Of a DNA stretch of 64,000 nucleotides, positions 40,771 to 53,493 are shown one piece after another. The first letter of the stretch is position 1. Every line of letters starts with the position of its first letter. The stretch comes from Clusia tigrina. Taxonomy: Eukaryota; Arthropoda; Insecta; Diptera; Clusiidae. A model generated the notes under the pieces. That model saw only the letters and a program-made list of their open reading frames with translations. It did no database searches and was not told the DNA's origin. The position numbers were made by a program, and so were the translations under genes. The stretch is from positions 100,176,542-100,240,541 of the forward strand of contig OV050032.1 in the NCBI GenBank assembly GCA_920105625.2, read 5' to 3'.

Positions 40771-42010
40771 AACTTATTTACGGTACGTCCTACACCTATC
40801 AAAGTTTGCAAAATACAAATGCTTGTAACTTTTTACTGGAGCGTCATAAAACCTTGAAATTTTGTAACAATAAAGTACTCGAGCCTCTTGTCAATTTAAG
40901 CCATCGCTCAAAGCTATGCTACCCTAGAGTCCCAAATCAAACACTGATAAAACTTCAAACGCCCCTAACTTCTTTACGGTACGTCCTACACCTATCAAAG
41001 TTTGCAACATACAAATGCTTGTAACTTTTTACTGGAGCGTCATAGAAACTTGAAATTTTGTAACAATAAAGTACACGAGTCTCTTGTCAATTTAAGCTAT
41101 TGCTCAAAGCTATGCTACCCTAGAGTCCCAAATCAAACACTGATAAAACTTCAAACGCCCCTAACTTCTTTACGGTACGTCCTACTCCTAACAAAGTTGG
41201 CAACATTCAAATGCTTGTAACTTTTTACTGGAGCGTCATAAAACCTTGAAATTTTGTAATAATAAAGTACTCGAGCCTCTTGTCAATTTAAGCCATCGCT
41301 GAAAGCTATGCTACCCTAGAGTCCCAAATAAAACACTGATAAAACTTCAAACGCCCCTAACTTCTTTACGGTACGTCCTACACCTATCAAAGTTGGCAAC
41401 ATTCAAATGCTGGTAACTTTTACTGAAGCGTCATAAAACCTTGAAATTTTGTAACCATAAAGTAATCGACCATCTTGTCAATTTAAGCTATCGCTCAAAG
41501 CTATGCTACCCTTGAGTCCCAAATCAAACACTGATAAAACTTCAAACGCCCCTAACTTCTTTACGGTACGTCCTACACCTATCAAAGTTTGCAACATACA
41601 AATGCTTGTAACTTTTTACTGGAGCGTCATAAAACCTTGAAATTTTGTAACAATAAAGATCTCGAGCCTCTTGTCAATTTAAGCTATCGCTCAAAGCTAT
41701 GTTACCCTTGAATCCCAAATCAAACACTGATAAAACTTCAAACGCCCCTAACTTCTTTACGGTACGTCCTACACCTATCAAAGTTTGCAACATACAAATG
41801 CTTATAACTTTTTACTAGAATGTCATAAAACCTTGAAATTTTGTAACAATAAAGTACTCGAGCCTCTTGTCAATTTAAGCCATCGCTCAAAGCTATGCTA
41901 CCCTTGAGTCCCAAATCAAACACTGATAAAACTTCAAATGGCCCTAACTTCTATACGGTACGTCCTACACCTATCAAAGTTTGCAACATACAAATGCTTG
42001 TAACTTTTTA
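40771..42010 (+). repeat. 7-monomer HOR (1,371 bp), copy 2
   Basis: This is the tandem partner of 39400-40770. Its T4 deletion lies exactly 1,371 bp from that of copy 1 (39975 and 41346). Homology ends near 42010, where this copy reads AAAGCACTCGAG followed by CAATTGAAGC. Confidence 0.82.
41346..41540 (+). repeat. 195-bp T4 monomer, HOR partner
   Basis: This is the counterpart of 39975 with private changes (GCTGGTAAC, GTAACCATAAAG, GTAATCGACCATC). Confidence 0.88.
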
Positions 42011-42654
42011 CTGGAGCGTCATAAAACCTTGAAATTTTGTAACAATAAAGCACTCGAGCCTCTTGTCAATTGAAGCTATCGCTCAAAGCTATGCTACCCT
42101 TGAGTCCCAAATCAAACACTGATAAAACTTCAAACGCCCCTAACTTCTATACGGTACGTCCTACACCTATCAGAGTTTGCAACATTCAAATGCTTGTAAC
42201 TTTTTACTGGAGCGTCATAAAACATTGAAATTTTGTAACAATAAAGTACTCGAGCCTCTTGTCAATTTAAGCCATCGCTCAAAGCTATGCTACCCTAGAG
42301 TCCCAAATCAAACACTGATAAAACTTCAGACGCCCCTAACTTCTTTACGGTACGTCCTACACCTATCAAAGTTTGCAACATACAAATGCTTGTAACTTTT
42401 TACTGGAGCGTCATAGAACCTTGGAATTTTGTAACAATAAAGTACTCGAGCCTCTTGTCAATTTAAACCATCGCTCAAAGCTATGCTACCCTTGAGTCCC
42501 AAATCAAACACTGATAAAACTTCAAACGCCCCTAACTTCTATACGGTGCGTCCTTCACCTATCAAAGTTTGCAACATACAAATGCTTTTATCTTTTTACT
42601 GGAGCGTCATAAAACCTTGAAATTTTGTAACAATGAAGTACCCGAGCCTATAGT

Positions 42655-43634
42655 CAATTTAAGCTATCGCTCAAAACTATGCTACCCTAGAGTCCCAAAT
42701 CAAACACTGATAAAACTTCAAATGGCCCTAACTTCTATACGGTACGTCCTACACCTATCAAAGTTTGCAATATACAAATGCTTGTAACTTTTTACTGGAG
42801 CGTCATAAAACCTTGAAATTTTGAAACAATGAAGTACCCGAGCCTCTTGTCAATTTAAGCCATCGCTCAAAGCTATGCTACCCTTGAGTCCCAAATCAAA
42901 CGCTGATAAAACTTCAAACGCCCCTAACTTCTTTACGGTACGTCCTACACCTATCAAAGTTGGCAACATTCGAATGCTTGTAACTTTTTACTGGAGCGTC
43001 ATAAAACCTTGAAATTTTGTAACAATGAAGTTCCCGAGCCTCTTGTCAATTTAAGCCATCGCTCAAAGCTATGCTACCCTAGAGTCCCAAATCAAACACT
43101 GATAAAACATCATATGGCCCTAACTTCTATACGGTACGTCCTACACCTATCAAAGTTTGCAACATACAAATGCTTGTAACTTTTTACTGGAGCGTCATAA
43201 AACCTTGAAATTTTGTAACAATAAAGTACTCGAGCCTCTTGTCAATTGAAGCTATCGCTCAAAGCTATGCTACCCTTGAGTCCCAAATCACACACTGATA
43301 AAACTTCAAACGCCCCTAACTTCTATACGGTACGTCCTACACCTATCAGAGTTTGCAACATTCAAATGCTTGTAACTTTTTACTGGAGCGTCATAAAACC
43401 TTGAAATTTTGTAACAATAAAGTACACGAGCCTCTTGTCAATTTAAGCCATCGCTCAAAGCTATGCTACCCTAGAGTCCCAAATCAAACACTGATAAAAC
43501 TTCACACGCCCCTAACTTCTTTACGGTACGTCCTACACCTATCAAAGTTTGCAACATACAAATGCTTGTAACTTTTTACTGGAGCGTCATAGAACCTTGA
43601 AATTTTGTAACAATAAAGTACTCGAGCCTCTTGT
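42655..43634 (+). repeat. 5-monomer HOR (980 bp), copy 1
   Basis: Positions 42655-43580 match 43635-44560 at offset 980. Monomers carry in order CGCTCAAAACTATG, GCAATATAC, CATTCGAATGC with GAAGTTCCC, CATCATATGG, and CAATTGAAGC with CCAAATCACACACTG, ending with CTATCAGAGTTTGCAACATTC. Confidence 0.85.
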
Positions 43635-44614
43635 CAATTTAAGCTATCGCTCAAAACTATGCTACCCTAGAGTCCCAAATCAAACACTGATAAAACTTCA
43701 AATGGCCCTAACTTCTATACGGTACGTCCTACACCTATCAAAGTTTGCAATATACAAATGCTTGTAACTTTTTACTGGAGCGTCATAAAACCTTGAAATT
43801 TTGTAACAATGAAGTACCCGAGCCTCTTGTCAATTTAAGCCATCGCTCAAAGCTATGCTACCCTTGAGTCCCAAATCAAACACTGATAAAACTTCAAACG
43901 CCCCTAACTTCTTTACGGTACGTCCTACACCTATCAAAGTTGGCAACATTCGAATGCTTGTAACTTTTTACTGGAGCGTCATAAAACCTTGAAATTTTGT
44001 AACAATGAAGTTCCCGAGCCTCTTGTCAATTTAAGCCATCGCTCAAAGCTATGCTACCCTAGAGTCCCAAATCAAACACTGATAAAACATCATATGGCCC
44101 TAACTTCTATACGGTACGTCCTACACCTATCAAAGTTTGCAACATACAAATGCTTGTAACTTTTTACTGGAGCGTCATAAAACCTTGAAATTTTGTAACA
44201 ATAAAGTACTCGAGCCTCTTGTCAATTGAAGCTATCGCTCAACGCTATGCTACCCTTGAGTCCCAAATCACACACTGATAAAACTTCAAACGCCCCTAAC
44301 TTCTATACGGTACGTCCTACACCTATCAGAGTTTGCAACATTCAAATGCTTGTAACTTTTTACTGGAGCGTCATAAAACCTTGAAATTTTGTAACAATAA
44401 AGTACTCGAGCCTCTTGTCAATTTAAGCCATCGCTCAAAGCTATGCTACCCTAGAGTCCCAAATCAAACACTGATAAAACTTCAGACGCCCCTAACTTCT
44501 TTACGGTACGTCCTACACCTATCAAAGTTTGCAACATACAAATGCTTGTATCTTTTTACTGGAGCGTCATAAAACCTTGAAATTTTTTAACAATGAAGTA
44601 CCCGAGCCTCTTGT
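43635..44614 (+). repeat. 5-monomer HOR (980 bp), copy 2
   Basis: This is the tandem partner of 42655-43634 with the same order of variants. One difference is CTCAACGC against CTCAAAGC near 44238. Confidence 0.85.
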
Positions 44615-45030
44615 CAATTTAAGCTATCGCTCAAAACTATGCTACCCTAGAGTCCCAAATCAAACACTGTTAAAACTTCAAATGGCCCTAACTTCTATAC
44701 GGTACGTCCTACACCTATCAAAGTTTGCAACATACAAATGCTTGTAACTTTTTACTGGAGCGTCATAAAGCCTTGAAATTTTGTAACAATGAAGTACCCG
44801 AGCCTCTTGTCAATTTAAGCCATCGCTCAAAGCTATGCTACCCTTGAGTCCCAAATCAAACACTGATAAAACTTCAAACGCCCCTAACTTCTTTACGGTA
44901 CGTGCTACACCTATCAAAGTTGGCAACATTCGAATGCTTATAACTTTTTACGGGAGCGTCATAAAACCTTGAAATTTTGTAACAATGAAGTACCCGAGCC
45001 TCTTGTCAATTTAAGCCATCGCTCAAAGCT
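44615..45030 (+). repeat. 5-monomer HOR, partial third copy
   Basis: About two monomers continue the 980-bp pattern (CGCTCAAAACTATG, then CATTCGAATGC) with extra changes: ACTGTTAAAAC, CGTGCTACACC, TTTTTACGGGAG, and GAAGTACCC in place of GAAGTTCCC. After about 45060 the order departs: AAATGGCCC appears where the other copies have CATCATATGG. Confidence 0.7.
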
Positions 45031-47249
45031 ATGCTACCCTTGCGTCCCAAATCAAACACTGATAAAACTTCAAATGGCCCTAACTTCTATACGGTACGTC
45101 CTACACCTATCAAAGTTTGCAACATACAAATGCGTGTAACTTTTTACTGGAGCGTCATAAAACCTTGAAATTTTTTAACAATAAAGTACTCGAGCCTCTT
45201 GTCCATTTAAGCCATCGCTCAAAGCTATGCTACCCTAGAGTCCCAAATCAAACACTGATAAAACTTCAAACGCCCCTAACTTCTTTACGGTACGTCCTAC
45301 ACCTATCAAAGTTTGCAAAATACAAATGCTTGTAACTTTTTACTGGAGCGTCATAGAACCTTGAAATTTTGTAACAATAAAGTACACGAGTCTCTTGTCA
45401 ATTTAAGCTATTGCTCAAAGCTATGCTACCCTAGAGTCCCAAATCAAACACTGATAAAACTTCAAACGCCCCTAACTTCTTTACGGTACGTCCTTCTCCT
45501 AACAAAGTTGGCAACATTCAAATGCTTGTAACTTTTTACTGGAGCGTCATAAAACCTTGAAATTTTGTAACAATGGAGTACCCGAGCCTCTTGTCAATTT
45601 AAGCCATCGCTCAAAGCTATGCTACCCTTGAGTCCCAAATCAAACACTGATAAAACTTCAAACGCCCCTAACTTCTATACGGTACGTCCTACACCTATCA
45701 AAGTTTGCAACATACAAATGCTTGTAACTTTTTACTGGAGCGTCATAAGACCTTGAAATTTTATAACAATAAAGTACTCGAGCCTCTTGTCAATTTAAGC
45801 CATCGCTCAAAGCTATGCTACCCTTGAGTCCCAAATCAAACACTGATAAAACATCATATGGCCCTAACTTCTATACGGTACGTCCTACACCTATCAAAGT
45901 TTGCAACATACAAATGCTTGTAACTTTTAACTGGAGCGTCATAAAACCTTGAAATTTTGTAACAATAAAATACTCGAGCCTCTTGTCAATTGAAGCTATC
46001 GCTCAAAGCTATGCTACCCTTGAGTCCCAAATCACACACTGATAAAACTTCAAACGCCCCTAACTTCTATACGGTACGTCCTACACCTATCAGAGTTTGC
46101 AACATTCAAATGCTTGTAACTTTTTACTGGAGCGTCATAAAACCTTGAAATTTTGTAACAATAAAGTACTCGAGCCTCTTGTCAATTTAAGCCATCGCTC
46201 AAAGCTATGCTACCCTAGAGTCCCAAATCAAACACTGTTAAAACTTCAGACGCCCCTAACTTCTTTACTGTACGTCCTACACCTATCAAAGTTTGCAACA
46301 TACAAATGCTTGTAACTTTTTACTGGAGCGTCATAAGACCTTGAAATTTTGTAACAATAAAGTACTCGAGCATCTTGTCAATTTAAGCCATCGCTCAAAG
46401 CTATGCTACCCTAGAGTCCCAAATCGAACACTGATAAAACTTCAAATGGCCCTAACTTCAATACGGTACGTCCTACACCTATCAAAGTTTACAACATACA
46501 AATGCTTGTAACTTTTTACTGGAGCGTCATAAAACCTTGAAATTTTGTAACAATAAAGTACTCGAGCCTCTTGTCAATTTAAACCATCGCTCAAAGCTAT
46601 GCTACCCTTGAGTCCCAAATCAAACACTGATAAAACTTCAAACGCCCCTAACTTCTATACGGTACGTCCTACACCTATCAAAGTTTGCAACATACAAATG
46701 CTTGTATCTTTTTACTGGAGCGTCATAAAACCTTAAAATTTTGTAACAATAAAGTACTCGAGCCTCTTGTCAATTTAAGCCATCGCTCAAAGCTATGCTA
46801 CCCTAGAGTCCCAAATCAAACACTGATAAAAACTTAAGACGCCCCTAACCTCTTTACGGTACGTCCTACACCTATCAAAGTTTGCAACATACAAATGCTT
46901 GTAACTTTTTACTGGAGCGTCATAAAACCTTGAAATTTTATAACAATAAAGTACTCGAGCCTCTTGTCAATTTAAGCCATCGCTCAAAGCTATGCTACCC
47001 TAGAGTCCCAAATCAAACACTGATAAAACTTCAGACGCCCCTAACTTCTTTACGGTACGTCCTACACCTATCAAAGTTTGCAACATACAAATGCTTGTAA
47101 CTTTTTACTGGAGCGTCAGAAAACCTTGAAATTTTGTAACAATAAAGTACTCGAGCCTCTTGTCAATTTAAACCATCGCTCAAAGCTATGCTACCCTTGA
47201 GTCCCAAATCAAACACTGATAAAACTTCAAACGCCCCTAACTTCTATAC
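45031..47249 (+). repeat. Mixed right-domain satellite
   Basis: About 11 monomers that re-use neighbours: a CATCATATGG monomer (near 45852), then CAATTGAAGC with CCAAATCACACACTG, then CAGAGTTTGCAACATTC (near 46092), the same three-step order as in the 980-bp HOR. TTCAGACGCC monomers appear here repeatedly. One 197-bp monomer lies at 46637. Confidence 0.75.
46637..46833 (+). repeat. 197-bp monomer (+1)
   Basis: The copy ends with GATAAAAAC in place of GATAAAAC, and the next begins TTAAGACGCC. Single occurrence. Confidence 0.83.
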
Positions 47250-48989
47250 GGTACGTCCTACACCTATCAAAGTTTGCAACATACAAATGCTTGTATCTTT
47301 TTACTGGAGCGTCATTAAACCTTGAAATTTTTTAACAATGAAGTACCCGAGCCTCTTGTCAATTTAAGCTATCGCTCAAAACTATGCTACCCTAGAGTCC
47401 CAAATCAAACACTGTTAAAACTTCAAATGGCCCTAACTTCTATACGGTACGTCCTACACCTATCAAAGTTTGCAACATACAAATGCTTGTAACTTTTTAC
47501 TGGAGCGTCATAAAACCTTGAAATTTTGTAACAATGAAGTACCCGAGCCTCTTGTAAATTTAAGCCATCGCTCAAAGCTATGCTACCCTTGAGTCCCAAA
47601 TCAAACACTGATAAAACTTCAAACGCCCCTAACTTCTTTACGGTACGTGCTACACCTATCAAAGTTGGCAACATTCGAATGCTTGTAACTTTTTACGGGA
47701 GCGTCATAAAACCTTGAAATTTTATAACAATAAAGTACTCGAGCCTCTTGTCAATTTAAGCCATCGCTCAAAGCTATGCTACCCTAGAGTCCCAAATCAA
47801 ACACTGATAAAACTTCAAACGCCCCTAACTTCTTTACGGTACGTCCTATACCTATCAAAGTTTGCAACATACAAATACTTGTAACTTTTTACTGGAGCGT
47901 CATAGAACCTTGAAATTTTGTAACAATAAAGTACACGAGTCTCTTATCAATTTAAGCTATTGCTCAAAGCTATGCTACCCTAGAGTCCCAAATCAAACAC
48001 TGATAAAACTTCAAACGCCCCTAACTTCTTTACGGTACGTCCTTCGCCTAACAAAGTTGGCAACATTCAAATGCTTGTAACTTTTTACTGGAGCGTCATA
48101 AAACCTTGAAATTTTGTAACAATGAAGTACCCGAGCCTCTTGTCAATTTAAGCCATCGCTCAAAGCTATGCTACCCTTGAGTCCCAAATCAAACACTGAT
48201 AAAACTTCAAACGCCCCTAACTTCTTTACGGTAGGTCCTACACCTATCAAAGTTGGCAACATTCGAATGCTTGTAACTTTTTACTGGAGCGCCATAAAGC
48301 CTTGAAATTTTGTAACAATGAAGTACCCGAGCCTCTTGTCAATTTAAGCCATCGCTCAAAGCTATGCTACCCTTGAGTCCCAAATCAAACACTGATAAAA
48401 CTTCAAACGCCCCTAACTTCTATACGGTACGTCCTACACCTATCAGAGTTTGCAACATTCAAATGCTTGTAACTTTTTACTGGAGCGTCATAAAACCTTG
48501 AAATTTTGTAACAATAAAGTACTCGAGCCTCTTGTCAATTGAAGCTATCGCTCAAAGCTATGCTACCCTTGAGTCCCAAATCACACACTGATAAAACTTC
48601 AAACGCCCCTAACTTCTATACGGTACGTCCTACACCTATCAGAGTTTGCAACATTCAAATGCTTGTAACTTTTTACTGGAGCGTCATAAAACCTTGAAAT
48701 TTTGTAACAATAAAGTACTCGAGCCTCTTGTCAATTTAAGCCATCGCTCAAAGCTATGCTACCCTAGAGTCCCAAATCAAACACTGATAAAACTTCAGAC
48801 GCCCCTAACTTCTTTACTGTACGTCCTACACCTATCAAAGTTTGCAACATACAAATGCTTGTAACTTTTTACTGGAGCGTCATAAGATCTTGAAATTTTA
48901 TAACAATAAAGTGCTCGAGCCTCTTGTCAATTTAAGCCATCGCTCAAAGCTATGGTACCCTAGAGTCCCAAATCAAACACTGATAAAAC

Positions 48990-49184
48990 TTCAGACGCCC
49001 CTAACTTCTTTACGGTACGTCCTACACCTATCAAAGTTTGCAACATACAAATGCTTGTAACTTTTTCTGGAGCGTCATAAAACCTTGAAATTTTGTAACA
49101 ATAAAGTACTCGAGCCTCTTGTCAATTTAAACCATCGCTCAAAGCTATGCTACCCTTGAGTCCCAAATCAAACACTGATAAAAC
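48990..49184 (+). repeat. 195-bp monomer (-1, TTTTTCTGG)
   Basis: CTTTTTCTGG replaces CTTTTTACTGG near 49061. The same change occurs 2,938 bp away at 51928. Confidence 0.88.
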
Positions 49185-49576
49185 TTCAAACGCCCCTAAC
49201 TTCTATACGGTACATCCTACACCTATCAAAGTTTGCAACATACAAATGCTTGTATCTTTTTACTGGAGCGTCATAAAACCTTGAAATTTTTTAACCATAA
49301 AGTACTCGAGCCTCTTGTCAATTTAAGCCATCGCTCAAAGCTATGCTACCCTAGAGTCCCAAATCAAACACTGATAAAACTTCAAACGCCCCTAACTTCT
49401 TTACGGTACGTCCTACACCTATCAAAGTTTGCAACATACAAATGCTTGTAACTTTTTACTGGAGCGCCATAAAACCTTGAAATTTTGTAACAATAAAGAT
49501 CTCGAGCCTCTTGTCAATTTAAGCTATCGCTCAAAGCTATGCTACCCTTGAGTCCCAAATCAAACACTGATAAAAC

Positions 49577-49771
49577 TTCAAACGCCCCTAACTTCTTTAC
49601 GGTACGTCCTACACCTATCAAAGTTGGCAACATTCAAATGCTTGTAACTTTTACTGGAGCGTCATAAAACCTTGAAATTTTGTAACAATAAAGTACTCGA
49701 GCATCTTGTCAATTTAAGCTATCGCTCAAAGCTATGCTACCCTTGAGTCCCAAATCAAACACTGATAAAAC
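49577..49771 (+). repeat. 195-bp T4 monomer
   Basis: T4 with GTTGGCAACATTC and GAGCATC; its partner is at 53299 (offset 3,722). Confidence 0.88.
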
Positions 49772-50280
49772 TTCAAACGCCCCTAACTTCTTTACGGTAC
49801 GTCCTACACCTATCAAAGTTTGCAACATACAAATGCTTGTAACTTTTTACTGGAGCGTCATAAAACCTTGAAATTTTGTAACAATAAAGATCTCGAGCCT
49901 CTTGTCAATTTAAGCTGTCGCTCAAAGCTATGCTACCCTTGAGTCCCAAATCAAACACTGATAAAACTTCAAACGCCCCTAACTTCTTTACGGTACGTCT
50001 TACACCTATCAACGTTTGCAACATACAAATGCTTATAACTTTTTACTGGAGTGTCATAAAACCTTGAAATTTTGTAACAATAAAGTACTCGAGCCTCTTG
50101 TCAATTTAAGCCATCGCTCAAAGCTATGCTACCCTAGAGTCCCAAATCAAACACTGATAAAACTTCAAACGCCCCTAACTTCTTTACGGTACGTCCTACA
50201 CCTATCAAAGTTTGCAACATACAAATGCTTGTAACTTTTTACTGGACCGTCATAAAACCTTGAAATTTTGTAACAATAAA

Positions 50281-51408
50281 GTACCCGAGCCTCTTGTCAA
50301 TTTAAGCTATCGCTCAAAACTATGCTACCCTAGAGTCCCAAATCAAACACTGTTAAAACTTCAAATGGCCCTAACTTCTATACGGTACGTCCTACACCTA
50401 TCAAAGTTTGCAACATACAAATGCTTGTAACTTTTTACTGGAGCGTCATAAAACCTTGAAATTTTGTAACAATGAAGTACCCGAGCCTCTTGTAAATTTA
50501 AGCCATCGCTCAAAGCTATGCTACCCTTGAGTCCCAAATCAAACACTGATAAAACTTCAAACGCCCCTAACTTCTTTACGGTACGTGCTACACCTATCAA
50601 AGTTGGCAACATTCGAATGCTTGTAACTTTTTACGGGAGCGTCATAAAACCTTGAAATTTTATAACAATAAAGTACTCGAGCCTCTTGTCAATTTAAGCC
50701 ATCGCTCAAAGCTATGCTACCCTAGAGTCCCAAATCAAACACTGATAAAACTTCAAACGCCCCTAACTTCTTTACGGTACGTCCTACACCTATCAAAGTT
50801 TGCAACATACAAATGCTTGTATCTTTTTACTGGAGCGTCATTAAACCTTGAAATTTTTTAACAATGAAGTACCCGAGCCTCTTGTCAATTTAAGCTATCG
50901 CTCAAAACTATGCTACCCTAGAGTCCCAAATCAAACACTGTTAAAACTTCAAATGGCCCTAACTTCTATACGGTACGTCCTACACCTATCAAAGTTTGCA
51001 ACATACAAATGCTTGTAACTTTTTACTGGAGCGTCATAAAACCTTGAAATTTTGTAACAATGAAGTACCCGAGCCTCTTGTAAATTTAAGCCATCGCTCA
51101 AAGCTATGCTACCCTTGAGTCCCAAATCAAACACTGATAAAACTTCAAACGCCCCTAACTTCTTTACGGTACGTGCTACACCTATCAAAGTTGGCAACAT
51201 TCGAATGCTTGTAACTTTTTACGGGAGCGTCATTAAACCTTGAAATTTTATAACAATAAAGTACTCGAGCCTCTTGTCAATTTAAGCCATCGCTCAAAGC
51301 TATGCTACCCTAGAGTCCCAAATAAAACACTGATAAAACTTCAAACGCCCCTAACTTCTTTACGGTACGTCCTACACCTATCAAAGTTTGCAACATACAA
51401 ATGCTTGT
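50281..51408 (+). repeat. 3-monomer (588-bp) tandem pair across the HOR junction
   Basis: Positions 50281-50820 match 50869-51408 at offset 588. Both contain CGCTCAAAACTATG with ACTGTTAAAAC, then TGTAAATTTAAGCC with CGTGCTACACC, then TTTTACGGGAG with TTTTATAAC. The same trio also occurs at about 47343-47882, so the window has three copies. Confidence 0.82.
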
Positions 51409-51927
51409 AACTTTTTACTGGAGCGTCATAGAACCTTGAAATTTTGTAACAATAAAGTACACGAGTCTCTTATCAATTTAAGCTATTGCTCAAAGCTATG
51501 CTACCCTTGAGTCCCAAATCACACACTGATAAAACTTCAAACGCCCCTAACTTCTATACGGTACGTCCTACACCTATCAGAGTTTGCAACATTCAAATGC
51601 TTGTAACTTTTTACTGGAGCGTCATAAAACCTTGAAATTTTGTAACAATAAAGTACTCGAGCCTCTTGTCAATTTAAGCCATCGTTCAAAGCTATGCTAC
51701 CCTAGAGTCCCAAATCAAACACTGATAAAACTTCAGACGCCCCTAACTTCTTTACTGTACGTCCTACACCTATCAAAGTTTGCAACATACAAATGCTTGT
51801 AACTTTTTACTGGAGCGTCATAAGATCTTGAAATTTTATAACAATAAAGTGCTCGAGCCTCTTGTCAATTTAAGCCATCGCTCAATGCTATGCTACCCTA
51901 GAGTCCCAAATCAAACACTGATAAAAC

Positions 51928-52122
51928 TTCAGACGCCCCTAACTTCTTTAGGGTACGTCCTACACCTATCAAAGTTTGCAACATACAAATGCTTGTAACT
52001 TTTTCTGGAGCGTCATAAAACCTTGAAATTTTGTAACAATAAAGTACTCGAGCCTCTTGTCAATTTAAACCATCGCTCAAAGCTATGCTACCCTTGAGTC
52101 CCAAATCAAACACTGATAAAAC
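51928..52122 (+). repeat. 195-bp monomer (-1, TTTTTCTGG), HOR partner
   Basis: This is the counterpart of 48990, with TTTAGGGTACG as a private change. Confidence 0.88.
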
Positions 52123-53298
52123 TTCAAACGCCCCTAACTTCTATACGGTACATCCTACACCTATCAAAGTTTGCAACATACAAATGCTTGTATCTTTTTA
52201 CTGGAGCGTCATAAAACCTTGAAATTTTTTAACCATAAAGTACTCGAGCCTCTTGTCAATTTAAGCCATCGCTCAAAGCTATGCTACCCTAGAGTCCCAA
52301 ATCAAACACTGATAAAACTTCAAACGCCCCTAACTTCTTTACGGTACGTCCTACACCTATCAAAGTTTGCAACATACAAATGCTTGTAACTTTTTACTGG
52401 AGCGTCATAAAACCTTGAAATTTTGTAACAATAAAGTACTCGAGCCTCTTGTCAATTTAAGCTATCGCTCAAAGCTATGCTACCCTAGAGTCCCAAATCA
52501 AACACTGATAAAACTTCAAACGCCCCTAACTTCTTTACGGTACGTCCTACACCTATCAAAGTTTGCAACATACAAATGCTTGTAACTTTTTACTTGAGCG
52601 CCATAAAACCTTGAAATTTTGTAACAATAAAGATCTCGAGCCTCTTGTCAATTTAAGCTATCGCTCAAAGCTATGCTACCCTTGAGTCCCAAATCAAACA
52701 CTGATAAAACTTCAAACGCCCCTAACTTCTTTACGGTACGTCCTACACCTATCAAAGTTTGCAACATATAAATGCTTGTAACTTTTTACTGGAGTGTCAT
52801 AAAACCTTGAAATTTTGTAACAATAAAGTACTCGAGCCTCTTGTCAATTTAAGCCATCGCTCAAAGCTATGCTACCCTTGAGTCCCAAATCAAACACTGA
52901 TAAAACTTCAAATGGCCCTAACTTCTATACGGTACGTCCTACACCTATCAAAGTTTGCAACATACAAATGCTTGTAACTTTTTACTGGAGCGTCATAGAA
53001 CCTTGAAATTTTGTAACAATAAAGTACACGAGTCTCTTGTCAATTTAAGCTATTGCTCAAAGCTATGCTACCCTAGAGTCCCAAATCAAACACTGATAAA
53101 ACTTCAAATGCCCCTAACTTCTTTACGGTACGTCCTACTCCTAACAAAGTTGGCAACATTCAAATGCTTGTAACTTTTTACTGGAGCGTCATAAAACCTT
53201 GAAATTTTGTAACAATAAAGTACTCGAGCCTCTTGTCAATTTAAGCCATCGCTGAAAGCTATGCTACCCTAGCGTCTCAAATAAAACACTGATAAAAC

Positions 53299-53493
53299 TT
53301 CAAACGCCCCTAACTTCTTTACGGTACGTCCTACACCTATCAAAGTTGGCAACATTCAAATGCTTGTAACTTTTACTGGAGCGTCATAAAACCTTGAAAT
53401 TTTGTAGCAATAAAGTACTCGAGCATCTTGTCAATTTAAGCTATCGCTCAAAGCTATGCTACCCTTGAGTCCCAAATCAAACACTGATAAAAC
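53299..53493 (+). repeat. 195-bp T4 monomer, rightmost of eleven
   Basis: This is the counterpart of 49577. No T4 copy occurs between here and the right edge. Confidence 0.87.

Larger units (their letters stand above)
47250..50775 (+). repeat. 18-monomer HOR (3,526 bp), copy 1
   Basis: Its start, 47250-47985, matches 50776-51511 at offset 3,526; 48562-49440 matches 51500-52378 at offset 2,938; and 49580-50200 matches 53302-53922 at offset 3,722. Shared markers are CATTAAACC, ACTGTTAAAAC, TGTAAATTTAAGCC, TTTTACGGGAG, CTCTTATCAATTT, CATAAGATC, GTGCTCGAG, TTTTTCTGG, GGTACATCC and AAGCTGTCGC. Confidence 0.83.

Noticed and set aside
198..51200. Repeated minus-strand open frames of about 83 codons starting with ATG
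   Set aside because: They appear only where TCAATTT has mutated to TCCATTT or TAAATTT, which removes an in-frame stop. They extend across the monomer boundary into the next copy and match no family I recognise.
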